Origin: SZUA-584 sp964441275
GTDB lineage: Bacteria > Bacillota > Clostridia > Christensenellales > SZUA-584
Assembly (NCBI GenBank): GCA_964441275.1
Contig: CAYTUG010000001.1
Span: 62,001 to 126,000, forward strand
Length of the DNA stretch: 64,000 nt
Direction of reading: 5' to 3'
Positions 9,529-17,441 of this stretch are shown in pieces; position 1 is the stretch's first letter, and the number at the start of each line of letters is the position of its first letter. The notes under the pieces are model-generated. The model was not told the DNA's origin. It searched no databases and was given only the letters and a program-made list of their open reading frames with translations. The position numbers and the translations under genes are program-made.

Positions 9529-11124
9529 TTAAACATTAAATGTATCTGCCGCTGCTCGTTCAACCACAAGATTGGTTTTATACAGCTCGATAAACTTTTT
9601 AAACCCCGCTGTGTCTGCAGGGTCAGGCCTTACAATCAAACATTTAGCATCTGCAAATATGCAGGATAAATAACTGGCAAAATCCTTATCACCTTTGTTC
9701 TTCATAAATTCCGCCAGTATCGCCATGCCCCAAGGCCCGCCTTCGCTTGCCGTGGTCATAACGTTTATTGGTGCGCCCAAAACCGCGGCCATAATTTTCT
9801 GGCCTACAACCGGCACCTTAAAAAAGCCTCCGTGCCCGGTCATTGAATCAAGTTTTACATTTTCGCTAAACAATATATCCATGCCTATTTTAAGTGAGGC
9901 ACAAGCAGAGTAAAGATGAGTCCGCATAAAATTGGGCAAATTAAATTTAGCGCCCGGAACTCGCATAAACAAAGGCCTCCCCTGTTCTAACCCTGTTATA
10001 TGCTCACCAGAAATATAATTAAAGTTTATCAAGCCTCCGCAATCTGCATCTCCGGCTAACGCACAACTAAAAAGCGAATTATAAAGCTTATCAACGTCAA
10101 ATTCCGCTCCTAATACTTCTGCAGCGTCACCAAGCAACTTTAGCCAAGCATCAACATCTCCTAAAAAATTATTACAGTGCACCATTGCCACAGGTTCGCC
10201 TGCCGGGGTTGTAACTAAATCTACCTCGGGGTGTGCCTCCGACAACGGTTTTTCTAAAACAGTCATCGCAAACACACTTGTTCCCGCGCTTATGTTTCCG
10301 GTGCGTTTCTGCACACTGTTTGTCGCAACCATCCCAGTACCTGCATCCCCCTCGGGTGGACACATCGGCATGCCCGCTTCAAGTATTCCGGACGGATCAA
10401 TAAGCTTTGCGCCTTCTTTTGTTAATGAGCCCGCGTTTTCGCCAGCACACAATATTTCCGGCAAAATATCGCCAAGCTTCCAATCGAATCCCCTATCCGA
10501 AACCAGTTCGTCAAACGCCCTTAACATACGATTATCATATTGCCGGGTATCATCGTTTATTGGGAACATGCCTGATGCATCCCCAATGCCAAGCACTTTA
10601 TTATCTGTTAGCTTCCAGTGTACATAGCCGGCGAGCGTGGTAAGATAGCTTATCCTGCTTACGTGGCTTTCTTCGTTCAATATGGACTGATACAAATGCG
10701 CTATGCTCCAGCGTTGCGGAATATTAAACATAAATAATTTAGTCAACCGTTCTGCAGCTTCGCCGGTACAAGTGTTTCTCCAAGTCCGAAAAGGCGAGAG
10801 CAACTTCTTTTCTTTGTCAAATACCATATACCCATGCATCATGGCTGATACACCTACAGCGCCAACTGATTTTAGCGTTATGCCGTATTTATCGCTAACA
10901 TCCTCCGCCGTCCGAGCATAACAATTGCGTATACCGCCCCAAACATCATCAAGAGAATATGTCCAGATACCATTCTCAAACCGATTCTCCCAAGTATGAC
11001 TGCCGGAAGCAACCGGCCGATGTTTTCTGTCAATGAGCACAGCTTTTATCCTTGTTGAACCGAATTCTATCCCAAGATACATTTCGTTGCTGTCTATTGC
11101 ATTCTTTATTTCTTTATTATCCAT
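9529..11124 (-). CDS. araB: FGGY-family carbohydrate kinase, probable L-ribulokinase
   Basis: An FGGY kinase of 531 residues would phosphorylate L-ribulose with ATP to L-ribulose 5-phosphate. The N-terminal phosphate-binding segment GIEFGSTRIKAVLID (about 18-32) and the C-terminal domain with MTGHGGFFKVPVVGQ and ASEGGPWGMA are clear. The sequence belongs to the longer Firmicute branch often annotated only as a carbohydrate kinase, so the substrate rests mainly on its position directly upstream of araA and araD. The ATG at 11124 follows an AGAGGG-type site. A 15-bp palindrome lies 28 bp upstream (11153-11167), and an extended -10 promoter candidate lies further up, so this three-gene unit may have its own regulated promoter. 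Confidence 0.85.
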   Translation of the reverse strand: MDNKEIKNAIDSNEMYLGIEFGSTRIKAVLIDRKHRPVASGSHTWENRFENGIWTYSLDDVWGGIRNCYARTAEDVSDKYGITLKSVGAVGVSAMMHGYMVFDKEKKLLSPFRTWRNTCTGEAAERLTKLFMFNIPQRWSIAHLYQSILNEESHVSRISYLTTLAGYVHWKLTDNKVLGIGDASGMFPINDDTRQYDNRMLRAFDELVSDRGFDWKLGDILPEILCAGENAGSLTKEGAKLIDPSGILEAGMPMCPPEGDAGTGMVATNSVQKRTGNISAGTSVFAMTVLEKPLSEAHPEVDLVTTPAGEPVAMVHCNNFLGDVDAWLKLLGDAAEVLGAEFDVDKLYNSLFSCALAGDADCGGLINFNYISGEHITGLEQGRPLFMRVPGAKFNLPNFMRTHLYSACASLKIGMDILFSENVKLDSMTGHGGFFKVPVVGQKIMAAVLGAPINVMTTASEGGPWGMAILAEFMKNKGDKDFASYLSCIFADAKCLIVRPDPADTAGFKKFIELYKTNLVVERAAADTFNV

Positions 11125-11152
11125 GTTTCCCTCTGTGTACTTATTAAAATCT

Positions 11153-11167
11153 TACAATAATATTGTA
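11153..11167. promoter_or_regulatory. Palindromic operator candidate upstream of araB
   Basis: TACAATAATATTGTA is a perfect 15-bp palindrome 28 bp upstream of the araB start. On the minus strand it continues as ATTTGTACAATATTATTGTAA, and ATTTGTAC equals a half-site of the Bacillus AraR operator (ATTTGTAC-GTACAAAT). It would lie in the araB 5' leader, a position suited to a repressor. AraR itself is not in this window, so the cognate protein is unknown. Confidence 0.45.
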
Positions 11168-11205
11168 CAAATGCGAACCTATTTTAAAATTATTCTGTTT
11201 TATGC

Positions 11206-11214
11206 ATTGTATCA
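11206..11214 (-). promoter_or_regulatory. Extended -10 promoter candidate for araBAD
   Basis: On the minus strand this reads TGATACAAT, an extended -10 element (TG-N-TACAAT). A second short palindrome, CTTTCTATTTAGAAAG, lies just upstream at 11238-11253. No good -35 box is present, as expected for an extended -10 or an activator-dependent promoter. A start site near 11199 would place the 11153-11167 palindrome in the leader. Confidence 0.35.
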
Positions 11215-11301
11215 CAAATATACATCGACTGATATAACTTTCTATTTAGAAAGGATGAAGTATTCCACGCTGTTTTGAATCTATATTATTTTAACCGCAA
11301 A

Positions 11302-12354
11302 TCAAACTACACTATCAACTTTTCTTTTAGACGCCGTTCTTTCTCTAATTGCTGCAAATATGGCTTGCAGAACAATAAATATACATAAAAGCGCAGCAAT
11401 CGCGACGTTTGACCAGCCTGAAGGCAACTTGCCATTAGTATTTATCAAAGTCGTTATGGTGCCTATTATAAGCACACCGAAAAATGAACCAATAACATTT
11501 CCCACTCCGCCCGTAAGCAACGTGCCTCCAATTACTGCTGCGGCAATCGCCTGCATTTCTAATCCCTTTGCTTGCTGGACAGAACCGGACATGGTATTCA
11601 TGCAATAACATATGCCTCCAATAGAGCATATTATTGACGATAATATATATGCTTTAAGCTTAACTCTCTTAACATTTAAGCCCATCATCCTTGCCGAAAT
11701 CTCGTTTCCTCCAACCGCGTATAGTGCCCGTCCAAATTTCGTATAACGTAGCATTATGTACGTTATAATGACACATAGAATCGCGATAACAACCGGAATA
11801 CGGATAAAAGGAACCATTAATACCCCTTGTTTATTTATATAGCCTAAAAACTCAGGGAGTTCAATTTTAGTATTAGCCCATCCATGGAACAACGCATTAG
11901 TAGTTTCCGTTATCGAAACCTGGTCAGTGCTTATTACTGCGGTCATCCCACGCGCAAAGAATAATCCGGCCATTGTTATTATAAACGGTTGAATATTTAA
12001 ATAGCTGATAAAAAACCCCTGCATCAAGCCAAAAATTATGCCTATCAATAAGACAATCGCTAGCATCAATATTGCATTGTACCCGGCGCCCATACCTACC
12101 GCAAGCAACATACAGTCCATTGCTACCACGGAACCGACAGAAATATCAATACCGCCCGTCAGTATAACGCAAGTCATCCCGCAAACGATGCATAGCAAAC
12201 CGGAGTTGCTAATCATAACATTCAAAAATGTTTGAAAATTGCCAAACCCTTTGTCCTGATATATCATGCAGCCAATAAAGTACATGACCAAAAAAAGCGA
12301 GATCGTAATGATAATCATCAATGTGGTATTGTTCATGTTCTTTCTTCGTTTCAT
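11302..12354 (-). CDS. Sugar ABC transporter permease (RbsC/YjfF type)
   Basis: The product is an inner-membrane permease subunit of a CUT2 pentose importer, about 350 residues with roughly eight to ten hydrophobic segments. Family hallmarks are GGIDISVGSVVAM in the first third and GRALYAVGGNEISARMMGLNV with GGVGNVIGS in the second half. The ATG at 12354 overlaps the stop of the upstream permease gene (TGATG) and is preceded by AGAGGTGAA, so translation is coupled. With the permease at 12354-13487 it would form a heterodimeric channel, as in the E. coli YtfT/YjfF galactofuranose importer. The arabinose genes next to it suggest L-arabinose as the substrate. Confidence 0.9.
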   Translation of the reverse strand: MKRRKNMNNTTLMIIITISLFLVMYFIGCMIYQDKGFGNFQTFLNVMISNSGLLCIVCGMTCVILTGGIDISVGSVVAMDCMLLAVGMGAGYNAILMLAIVLLIGIIFGLMQGFFISYLNIQPFIITMAGLFFARGMTAVISTDQVSITETTNALFHGWANTKIELPEFLGYINKQGVLMVPFIRIPVVIAILCVIITYIMLRYTKFGRALYAVGGNEISARMMGLNVKRVKLKAYILSSIICSIGGICYCMNTMSGSVQQAKGLEMQAIAAAVIGGTLLTGGVGNVIGSFFGVLIIGTITTLINTNGKLPSGWSNVAIAALLCIFIVLQAIFAAIRERTASKRKVDSVV

Positions 12355-13487
12355 CACATTTCACCTCTTTCATTTGTGCCAAACATCTGTTCATTTTCTC
12401 CGTTTGCCACTAGATTAACATTTGAGCCTTTACTTATCTTTCCTAAATGTCTGCGGTTTCGCAATCCGGTAATCCATTCCTTAAACACCGGCGACTGTAT
12501 TGCAACTATAGCAAGAACAATAATCGCTTTGATTACAGGCGCCTGATCGGTAGACACGCCCATTGCTAATAAAGTTACTGTAATCGCCTGAATGGTATAC
12601 GCACCGACTATAGAGCCGGACAAATTGAATTTGCCGCCACCGAGGTTATTCCCGCCAAGCGCAACTGCTAAAATTGCATCAAGCTCATAATTCAAACCAA
12701 TGCTGTTTGGGTCGGCAGAGTAAATCCTCGAAGAACTGACAGCGCCTGCAACACCTGCGCAAAGTCCTGAAACAATGAAGCATATGAAGATTATTCTTTC
12801 GGAATTGATCCCAAGTAACCGAGAAGCGCGCCTGTTTATTCCAACCGACTGGACATAAAGACCCAAAGTAGTTTTCCTTAATATGAAAGCGGCAATCGCA
12901 ACAACTATCACCGTGACGAAAAATGGCGTGGGGATAGGACATGTCCAATCTCCAATTTTAAAGAAGTTTCCTAAATATTTATACGGCTCATAGCGAATAT
13001 AGATCATCATGTTATTGCATAACAACAAACTTATAGCACGACCGGCCGTAAAAAGAATCAAAGTCGCTATCATTGGTTGAATTTTAAGTTTTGATACTAA
13101 CGTTCCGTTAAAAGCTCCGGCCACGCCACCCATTGTTATTCCGCCTAATATCCCTAGAAACATCGGCATTTGAAGTTCAGCAGTGGTTTTAACCCCAAAG
13201 CCGGCCAGCAACATGCATCCAAAGCAGCCGGATAAACTCATTACCGACCCAACTGAAATATCTGGTCCTCGAGAGGCCGCAATAACTAAAGTCATGCCGA
13301 CTGCAAGTATCGCAATTTCACTGGCGCGGTTGAGTATATCGATAAGGCGGCCAAAGAGAACGCCGTTTTTGATTGAAATATCGAAAAAGTTTTGGCTTTC
13401 AACCAAGTTGACAAGTAAAACAAGTAAAAGACAACAAAACGATAGGAACAGTTTATGCCCGACAATCTTTTTAAGAAATTTCGGCAC
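12354..13487 (-). CDS. Sugar ABC transporter permease (RbsC/YtfT type)
   Basis: This is the second permease subunit of the same importer, about 377 residues with multiple membrane segments. It carries AASRGPDISVGSVMSLSG and, later, LYVQSVGINRRASRLLGIN and GGGKFNLSGSIVGAY. I place the start at the GTG at 13487, because AGGAGGTGAG lies just upstream of it; a longer frame from an ATG at 13511 would put that site inside the coding sequence. The gene overlaps the 3' end of the ATPase gene by 17 bp and the next permease by one base, a tight transport operon. Confidence 0.9.
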   Translation of the reverse strand: MPKFLKKIVGHKLFLSFCCLLLVLLVNLVESQNFFDISIKNGVLFGRLIDILNRASEIAILAVGMTLVIAASRGPDISVGSVMSLSGCFGCMLLAGFGVKTTAELQMPMFLGILGGITMGGVAGAFNGTLVSKLKIQPMIATLILFTAGRAISLLLCNNMMIYIRYEPYKYLGNFFKIGDWTCPIPTPFFVTVIVVAIAAFILRKTTLGLYVQSVGINRRASRLLGINSERIIFICFIVSGLCAGVAGAVSSSRIYSADPNSIGLNYELDAILAVALGGNNLGGGKFNLSGSIVGAYTIQAITVTLLAMGVSTDQAPVIKAIIVLAIVAIQSPVFKEWITGLRNRRHLGKISKGSNVNLVANGENEQMFGTNERGEM

Positions 13488-14997
13488 TTGACTCACCTCC
13501 TGCAATCGCATTCATAACGCTTTCCTGCGTCATTAGACCGGTAATTTCACTGACTTTTTCTCTGTCTCTCATAACACATACGCGGCTACAGGTACGCAGC
13601 ATCTCCTCGATTTCCGAAGAAATAAATACTATACTTGTGCCCTCCGAAGCAAATTCAAGTATTAACTTTTGAAATTCCGTTTTAGTTCCTACATCTATTC
13701 CTCTAGTTGGTTCGTCCAAAATCAAAAAGTCAGGTTTGGTGCAAAGCCAGCGTGCAAGTATTACCTTTTGCTGATTGCCGCCTGACAGCTGACTTACTAT
13801 CGTTTCCCGCGATGCAGCTTTTATCTGCAACAAATTTATAAACTCGTCCGCCAGCGATTCTTGCCTATCGCGAGGCAACGTTTTGAAAAACCCTCGCCTT
13901 GCCTGAAGCGCAAGAATAATATTTTCCCGAACAGACAACTCATCAATTAAACCATCAGCTTTTCTGTCATCAGGCAGATAACCCATTCCAGCCTTTATGG
14001 CGTCTATCGGTGCCTTGGTCTTCAGGCTTTTGCCTTGGAATTCCAGTTTTCCCGAATGGCTGCGATCGGCACCATAGATACAACGCATCATTTCTGAGCG
14101 ACCAGAACCGAGCAATCCAGCTACTCCAACCACTTCACCCTCATGTATAGAAAAATCAAACGGTTTTATCTTCCCTATATGCGATAATCTTTCTGCCTTT
14201 ACGATGACCTTCTCGCCAACGTCCGATTTGCATTCGGATTTAATTGTCGCAAGATCGTCTAAGTCTTTCCCAAGCATTGCTGCGACAAGTTTTACTCTGG
14301 GCAATTCCGCAGTTTCATATTCCCCGACAAACGCACCGTTTCGCAAGACGGTAATACGATCGGCGACTTCATAGACCTGTTCAAGAAAATGCGTAACAAA
14401 AAGAATTGCCACGCCATTATTTTTCAATTCACGCATTAACGTAAATAAATTTCCCACTTCCTTTTCGTCAAGAGAAGAAGTAGGCTCATCAAGTATGAGA
14501 ACCTTCGCTTCAATATCAACGGCGCGCGCAATTGCAATCAATTGCTGAACCGCTAATGAATAATCACCAAGCGTTTTTGTAACATCGATATCAAATCGAT
14601 GTCTATTCATAATCTCTCTTGACATCCGATTCATCGCTTTCCAGTCAACAAAGCCAAGTTTTGTTTTTGGTTCACGTCCTATAAATAGGTTTTCAGCTAC
14701 TGTTAGATTTGAACAGAGGTTTATTTCCTGGTAAACAGTAACTATGCCATTTTTCTGAGCTTCTTGCGTAGAATGAATAAAGAGGTTCCCTTCAGTTCCC
14801 TCTAAGCGGATCTCACCGCAGTCACGTTCGTGTACTCCAGTAAGACATTTTATTAAGGTGGACTTTCCCGCACCATTCTCGCCCATAAGTGCATGAATCT
14901 CCCCTTCGCGTAGCGTTAGTTGAGCACCGTCAAGAGCTTTCACCCCGGGAAATGTTTTGTCAATTTTCCGAAGCGTTAGTATGGTTTTATTGTCCAT
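13471..14997 (-). CDS. Sugar ABC transporter ATP-binding protein (AraG/YtfR type)
   Basis: A 508-residue two-cassette ATPase that would power the importer formed by the next two genes. The first cassette has Walker A GENGAGKST (about 39-47), signature GDYSLAVQQL, where the usual LSGG is altered as is common in this family, and Walker B VLILDEPTSSLD. The second has GLLGSGRSE, signature LSGGNQQKV and LILDEPTRGID. The ATG at 14997 follows AGGAGG. The upstream neighbour is the binding-protein gene, separated by two stem-loops. Overlap with the permease gene supports one complex. Arabinose specificity is inferred from context. Confidence 0.92.
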   Translation of the reverse strand: MDNKTILTLRKIDKTFPGVKALDGAQLTLREGEIHALMGENGAGKSTLIKCLTGVHERDCGEIRLEGTEGNLFIHSTQEAQKNGIVTVYQEINLCSNLTVAENLFIGREPKTKLGFVDWKAMNRMSREIMNRHRFDIDVTKTLGDYSLAVQQLIAIARAVDIEAKVLILDEPTSSLDEKEVGNLFTLMRELKNNGVAILFVTHFLEQVYEVADRITVLRNGAFVGEYETAELPRVKLVAAMLGKDLDDLATIKSECKSDVGEKVIVKAERLSHIGKIKPFDFSIHEGEVVGVAGLLGSGRSEMMRCIYGADRSHSGKLEFQGKSLKTKAPIDAIKAGMGYLPDDRKADGLIDELSVRENIILALQARRGFFKTLPRDRQESLADEFINLLQIKAASRETIVSQLSGGNQQKVILARWLCTKPDFLILDEPTRGIDVGTKTEFQKLILEFASEGTSIVFISSEIEEMLRTCSRVCVMRDREKVSEITGLMTQESVMNAIAGGESSAEIS

Positions 14998-15020
14998 GCA
15001 ATTTTCCTCCTTAAACCATT

Positions 15021-15087
15021 ACCCCAAAAAGCATAGCCTTTTGGGGTCTCGTAAAGAAGGGGAGATTTTTACGGCTCCCCTTTTACG
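15021..15087 (-). terminator. Two tandem stem-loops between binding-protein and ATPase genes
   Basis: The first hairpin pairs CCCCAAAA with TTTTGGGG (15022-15046). The second pairs CGTAAAGAAGGGGAG with CTCCCCTTTTACG (15050-15087), with a one- to two-base bulge. They fill the 120-bp gap after the binding-protein stop. Such structures in ABC operons usually stabilise the upstream mRNA or attenuate read-through, so that the binding protein outnumbers the membrane subunits. They may be partial terminators. Confidence 0.6.
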
Positions 15088-15118
15088 AGGATTGTCGCTA
15101 CTTAGCGCCTAAGTTTTA

Positions 15119-16216
15119 TTAATAAGGTGTATTTGCGACTACTTCCGCGGTTACTACTATCAGTTCTTCCGTAACCTCCTCATCAATGCTGTTGACATAG
15201 GTGATATTCTTAAGATCGCCTTCTGCTACATACCATGGCTCAATCATAAACGTCTTATCGGGAACTTGCTGGCCTGCCTCAATTTTTTTAATTGTATCGG
15301 CAAGCGTGGGCCCTTGCAACGGATAACAGCAGAAGTCGGAATTAATTTTTCCCTCTAGCACAAACTGAAGTGCTGCTTTGCACGCATCCCAAGAAATAAG
15401 GACAACGTCATTGCCCACGCCATAAGTGACGCCAGCTGCATCCATTGCATCCATAGCACCAAAAGCTTCGTTATCATTCTGGCAAACAACTACGTTGAAT
15501 TTTCCTGGATAGCTCTTGCAGTAGGATTCCATAACCCTCTGGCCGCCATCCTGCGTAAAGTCTCCGGACTGCGAATCGATGATGTTCCAGCCGTTATCGT
15601 CGGCATACTTTTTGAATCCATCGGTACGACCTATTTGGGCGGAAGAACCTGTTGTTCCCTCTATTACGAGTATGTTCAGTTCAGTTATTCCTTTCAGCGC
15701 CGCATAATCTTTCAACCAAGCACCAGCCGCAAGGCCTTCATTCATAAACTCGGAGCCAATCCATGTGCTGTACTTGTTCGAATCGTCAATCGTACGGTCA
15801 AGCACGATTACCGGGATGTTTGCGTCCTGCGCCTCGGTCAAAACAGTATCCCATCCGGTGGAAACAATAGGAGCAATAACAATGTAGTCCACATCGTCCT
15901 GAATAAACTGACGGACAGCCTCAAGCTGCTTTGCGGAATCGTTATCGCAGTCAACAAACGAGAGATCAAAACCGTTTTCCTTGCTTAGCGCCTCCTGCGC
16001 GGAGTTGGTAGAAGCCATACGCCAATCAGATTCGTGTCCGACCTGTGCAAACCCAACGCGGATTAAATCCGATTTTGGAGCTGTATCCTTTTCAACAACT
16101 GGCGGTGAATCCTTCTCGGCTCCCTTTGTGTCTGCTGGCGGCGTATCCGCAGAAGTACATGCTACTACTCCGATTACCAACATGACAATCAAGACGACTG
16201 AAATGAGTTTTTTCAT
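15119..16216 (-). CDS. Sugar ABC transporter substrate-binding lipoprotein (YtfQ type)
   Basis: This 365-residue lipoprotein should deliver sugar to the ABC importer encoded downstream. The N-terminal signal ends in VVAC with the lipidated Cys20, followed by a Thr/Pro/Asp-rich linker. The mature part is a Peripla_BP_4 fold: IRVGFAQVGHESDWRMA (about 51-67), DYIVIAPIVSTGWDTVL, IPVIVLDRTID, GTTGSSAQIGRTDGFKKY, VVCQNDNEAFGAMDAMDAAG. These stretches match galactofuranose/arabinose-binding YtfQ-like proteins. The ATG at 16216 follows AAAGGAAA. A putative promoter and three CAACCG repeats lie upstream. It is closely related to the next upstream gene, which probably serves sensing rather than transport. 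Confidence 0.93.
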   Translation of the reverse strand: MKKLISVVLIVMLVIGVVACTSADTPPADTKGAEKDSPPVVEKDTAPKSDLIRVGFAQVGHESDWRMASTNSAQEALSKENGFDLSFVDCDNDSAKQLEAVRQFIQDDVDYIVIAPIVSTGWDTVLTEAQDANIPVIVLDRTIDDSNKYSTWIGSEFMNEGLAAGAWLKDYAALKGITELNILVIEGTTGSSAQIGRTDGFKKYADDNGWNIIDSQSGDFTQDGGQRVMESYCKSYPGKFNVVVCQNDNEAFGAMDAMDAAGVTYGVGNDVVLISWDACKAALQFVLEGKINSDFCCYPLQGPTLADTIKKIEAGQQVPDKTFMIEPWYVAEGDLKNITYVNSIDEEVTEELIVVTAEVVANTPY

Positions 16217-16286
16217 TTTTTCGGTTTCCTTTCATTATTTTTACTTGATGTTTATTCTATAAACAAGAATATTAACATCATTTTAT

Positions 16287-16315
16287 CTTATAACATTTAG
16301 TAAAATGAAATACAA
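16287..16315 (-). promoter_or_regulatory. Promoter candidate for the arabinose transport operon
   Basis: On the minus strand, TTGTAT (16315-16310) and TATAAG (16292-16287) are separated by 17 bp. The -10 is good and the -35 is poor (3 of 6), which fits an activated promoter. It would start transcription about 60 bases upstream of the binding-protein gene. Confidence 0.4.
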
Positions 16316-16364
16316 TACGCTTTGTGTAACAGCTTAAAATTTTGAACCATTTGGATTAGATAAC

Positions 16365-16423
16365 CAACCGCATGGCGTTTATAATTTTATAGTTATATTA
16401 ATCAACCGTATAATTTTCAACCG
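16365..16423. promoter_or_regulatory. Three CAACCG repeats, candidate activator sites
   Basis: CAACCG occurs at 16365-16370, 16403-16408 and 16418-16423 (CGGTTG on the transcribed strand), all in the same orientation. They lie about 50 to 110 bp upstream of the putative -35 of the binding-protein gene, in an otherwise AT-rich gap. The position suits binding by the AraC-type response regulator encoded upstream. This is inference from position and repetition only. Confidence 0.35.
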
Positions 16424-16445
16424 ATTATCGTAAATTATTAATCTT

Positions 16446-17441
16446 TTAGTACCTTCTGCGGTCAATCATGTCCTGCGTAATAGTAAGATAATCAAATTGC
16501 ATTTCTGAAACATATTTTTCCCGCATTATTCTTTCTCCATTTTCTATTTCTCTAATTATTTCATCTACATAGGGACCCTGCAATGGATTGCATTCAACAT
16601 TTAACGCAATTTTCCCATCAAGGCAATATTGAAGACCTAGCCTCGTTGCATCAAATGAGATAACAATCACCCCGTAATCCGCATTGCATTTTAATCCGAC
16701 CTCCTCCATCGCGTCTATTGCCCCGAGTGCCTCGCCATCATTTTCACAGTAAACAACATTTATATCCTTGATTTCTCGTAAAATCTCGGTCATAACTTCA
16801 TAGCCTTTTGCTCTCGTAAAGTCGCCGCATCTTTGCGCAACTATTTTCCAGTTTGGATTCTGATTGGTTGCCTGTTCCAATGCGGCTGTTCGTCCAATCT
16901 GCGCAGACGATCCAAGCGTACCCTGTATGTGCACTATGTTAATGGTGTCTTTAGTCTTCCCCTGTCTAAAAAGCAGGTTTCCCAGCCACTTTACTGCCTT
17001 TTCGCCTTCTCTTCTAAAATCGGAACCTATATATGCCGTATACAAATCTTTATCTCCCGTTTCAATATAACGATCAGTAACAATTACCGGTATCCCCGCC
17101 TCTTTTGCTTCCTGAAGAATTGAATTCCAACCCGTTTCGACTATTGGGGAGAAAACAATGTAATCGACATCCTGCTGTATGAATGTCCGGATAGCTCGTA
17201 TCTGATTTTCAGGTTTGTTTCTTCCGTCATCATAAATTAATTCATACCCGTTTTCTTCACTTAGCGCTGTTTTCATACTTTCGGTATTAGCTACACGCCA
17301 TTCCGATTCCGCACCTACCTGTGAAAACCCAACTGAAATAAGTCTGTTTTCTATAACATCCTCGACAGGGTGCGCTTCGGTAATGCAACCGCACAGAACC
17401 ATCGCAATACAAAAAACTAATATAAAAACTCTTATTTTCAT
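16446..17441 (-). CDS. Sugar-binding lipoprotein linked to a two-component system (AraP-like sensor)
   Basis: A 331-residue lipoprotein with a lipobox LCGC (Cys19) and the same fold as the transport binding protein next to it: ISVGFSQVGAESEWRVA, DYIVFSPIVETGWNSIL, IPVIVTDRYIE, GTLGSSAQIGRT, YCENDGEALGAIDAMEE. Its ATG overlaps the stop of the histidine-kinase gene (ATGA), so it is translated with the kinase and regulator. In Geobacillus stearothermophilus a binding lipoprotein (AraP), kinase (AraS) and regulator (AraT) together sense arabinose. Gene order and overlap here suggest the same arrangement, with this protein presenting the sugar to the kinase's extracellular domain. It could instead be a second transport receptor. 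Confidence 0.85.
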   Translation of the reverse strand: MKIRVFILVFCIAMVLCGCITEAHPVEDVIENRLISVGFSQVGAESEWRVANTESMKTALSEENGYELIYDDGRNKPENQIRAIRTFIQQDVDYIVFSPIVETGWNSILQEAKEAGIPVIVTDRYIETGDKDLYTAYIGSDFRREGEKAVKWLGNLLFRQGKTKDTINIVHIQGTLGSSAQIGRTAALEQATNQNPNWKIVAQRCGDFTRAKGYEVMTEILREIKDINVVYCENDGEALGAIDAMEEVGLKCNADYGVIVISFDATRLGLQYCLDGKIALNVECNPLQGPYVDEIIREIENGERIMREKYVSEMQFDYLTITQDMIDRRRY

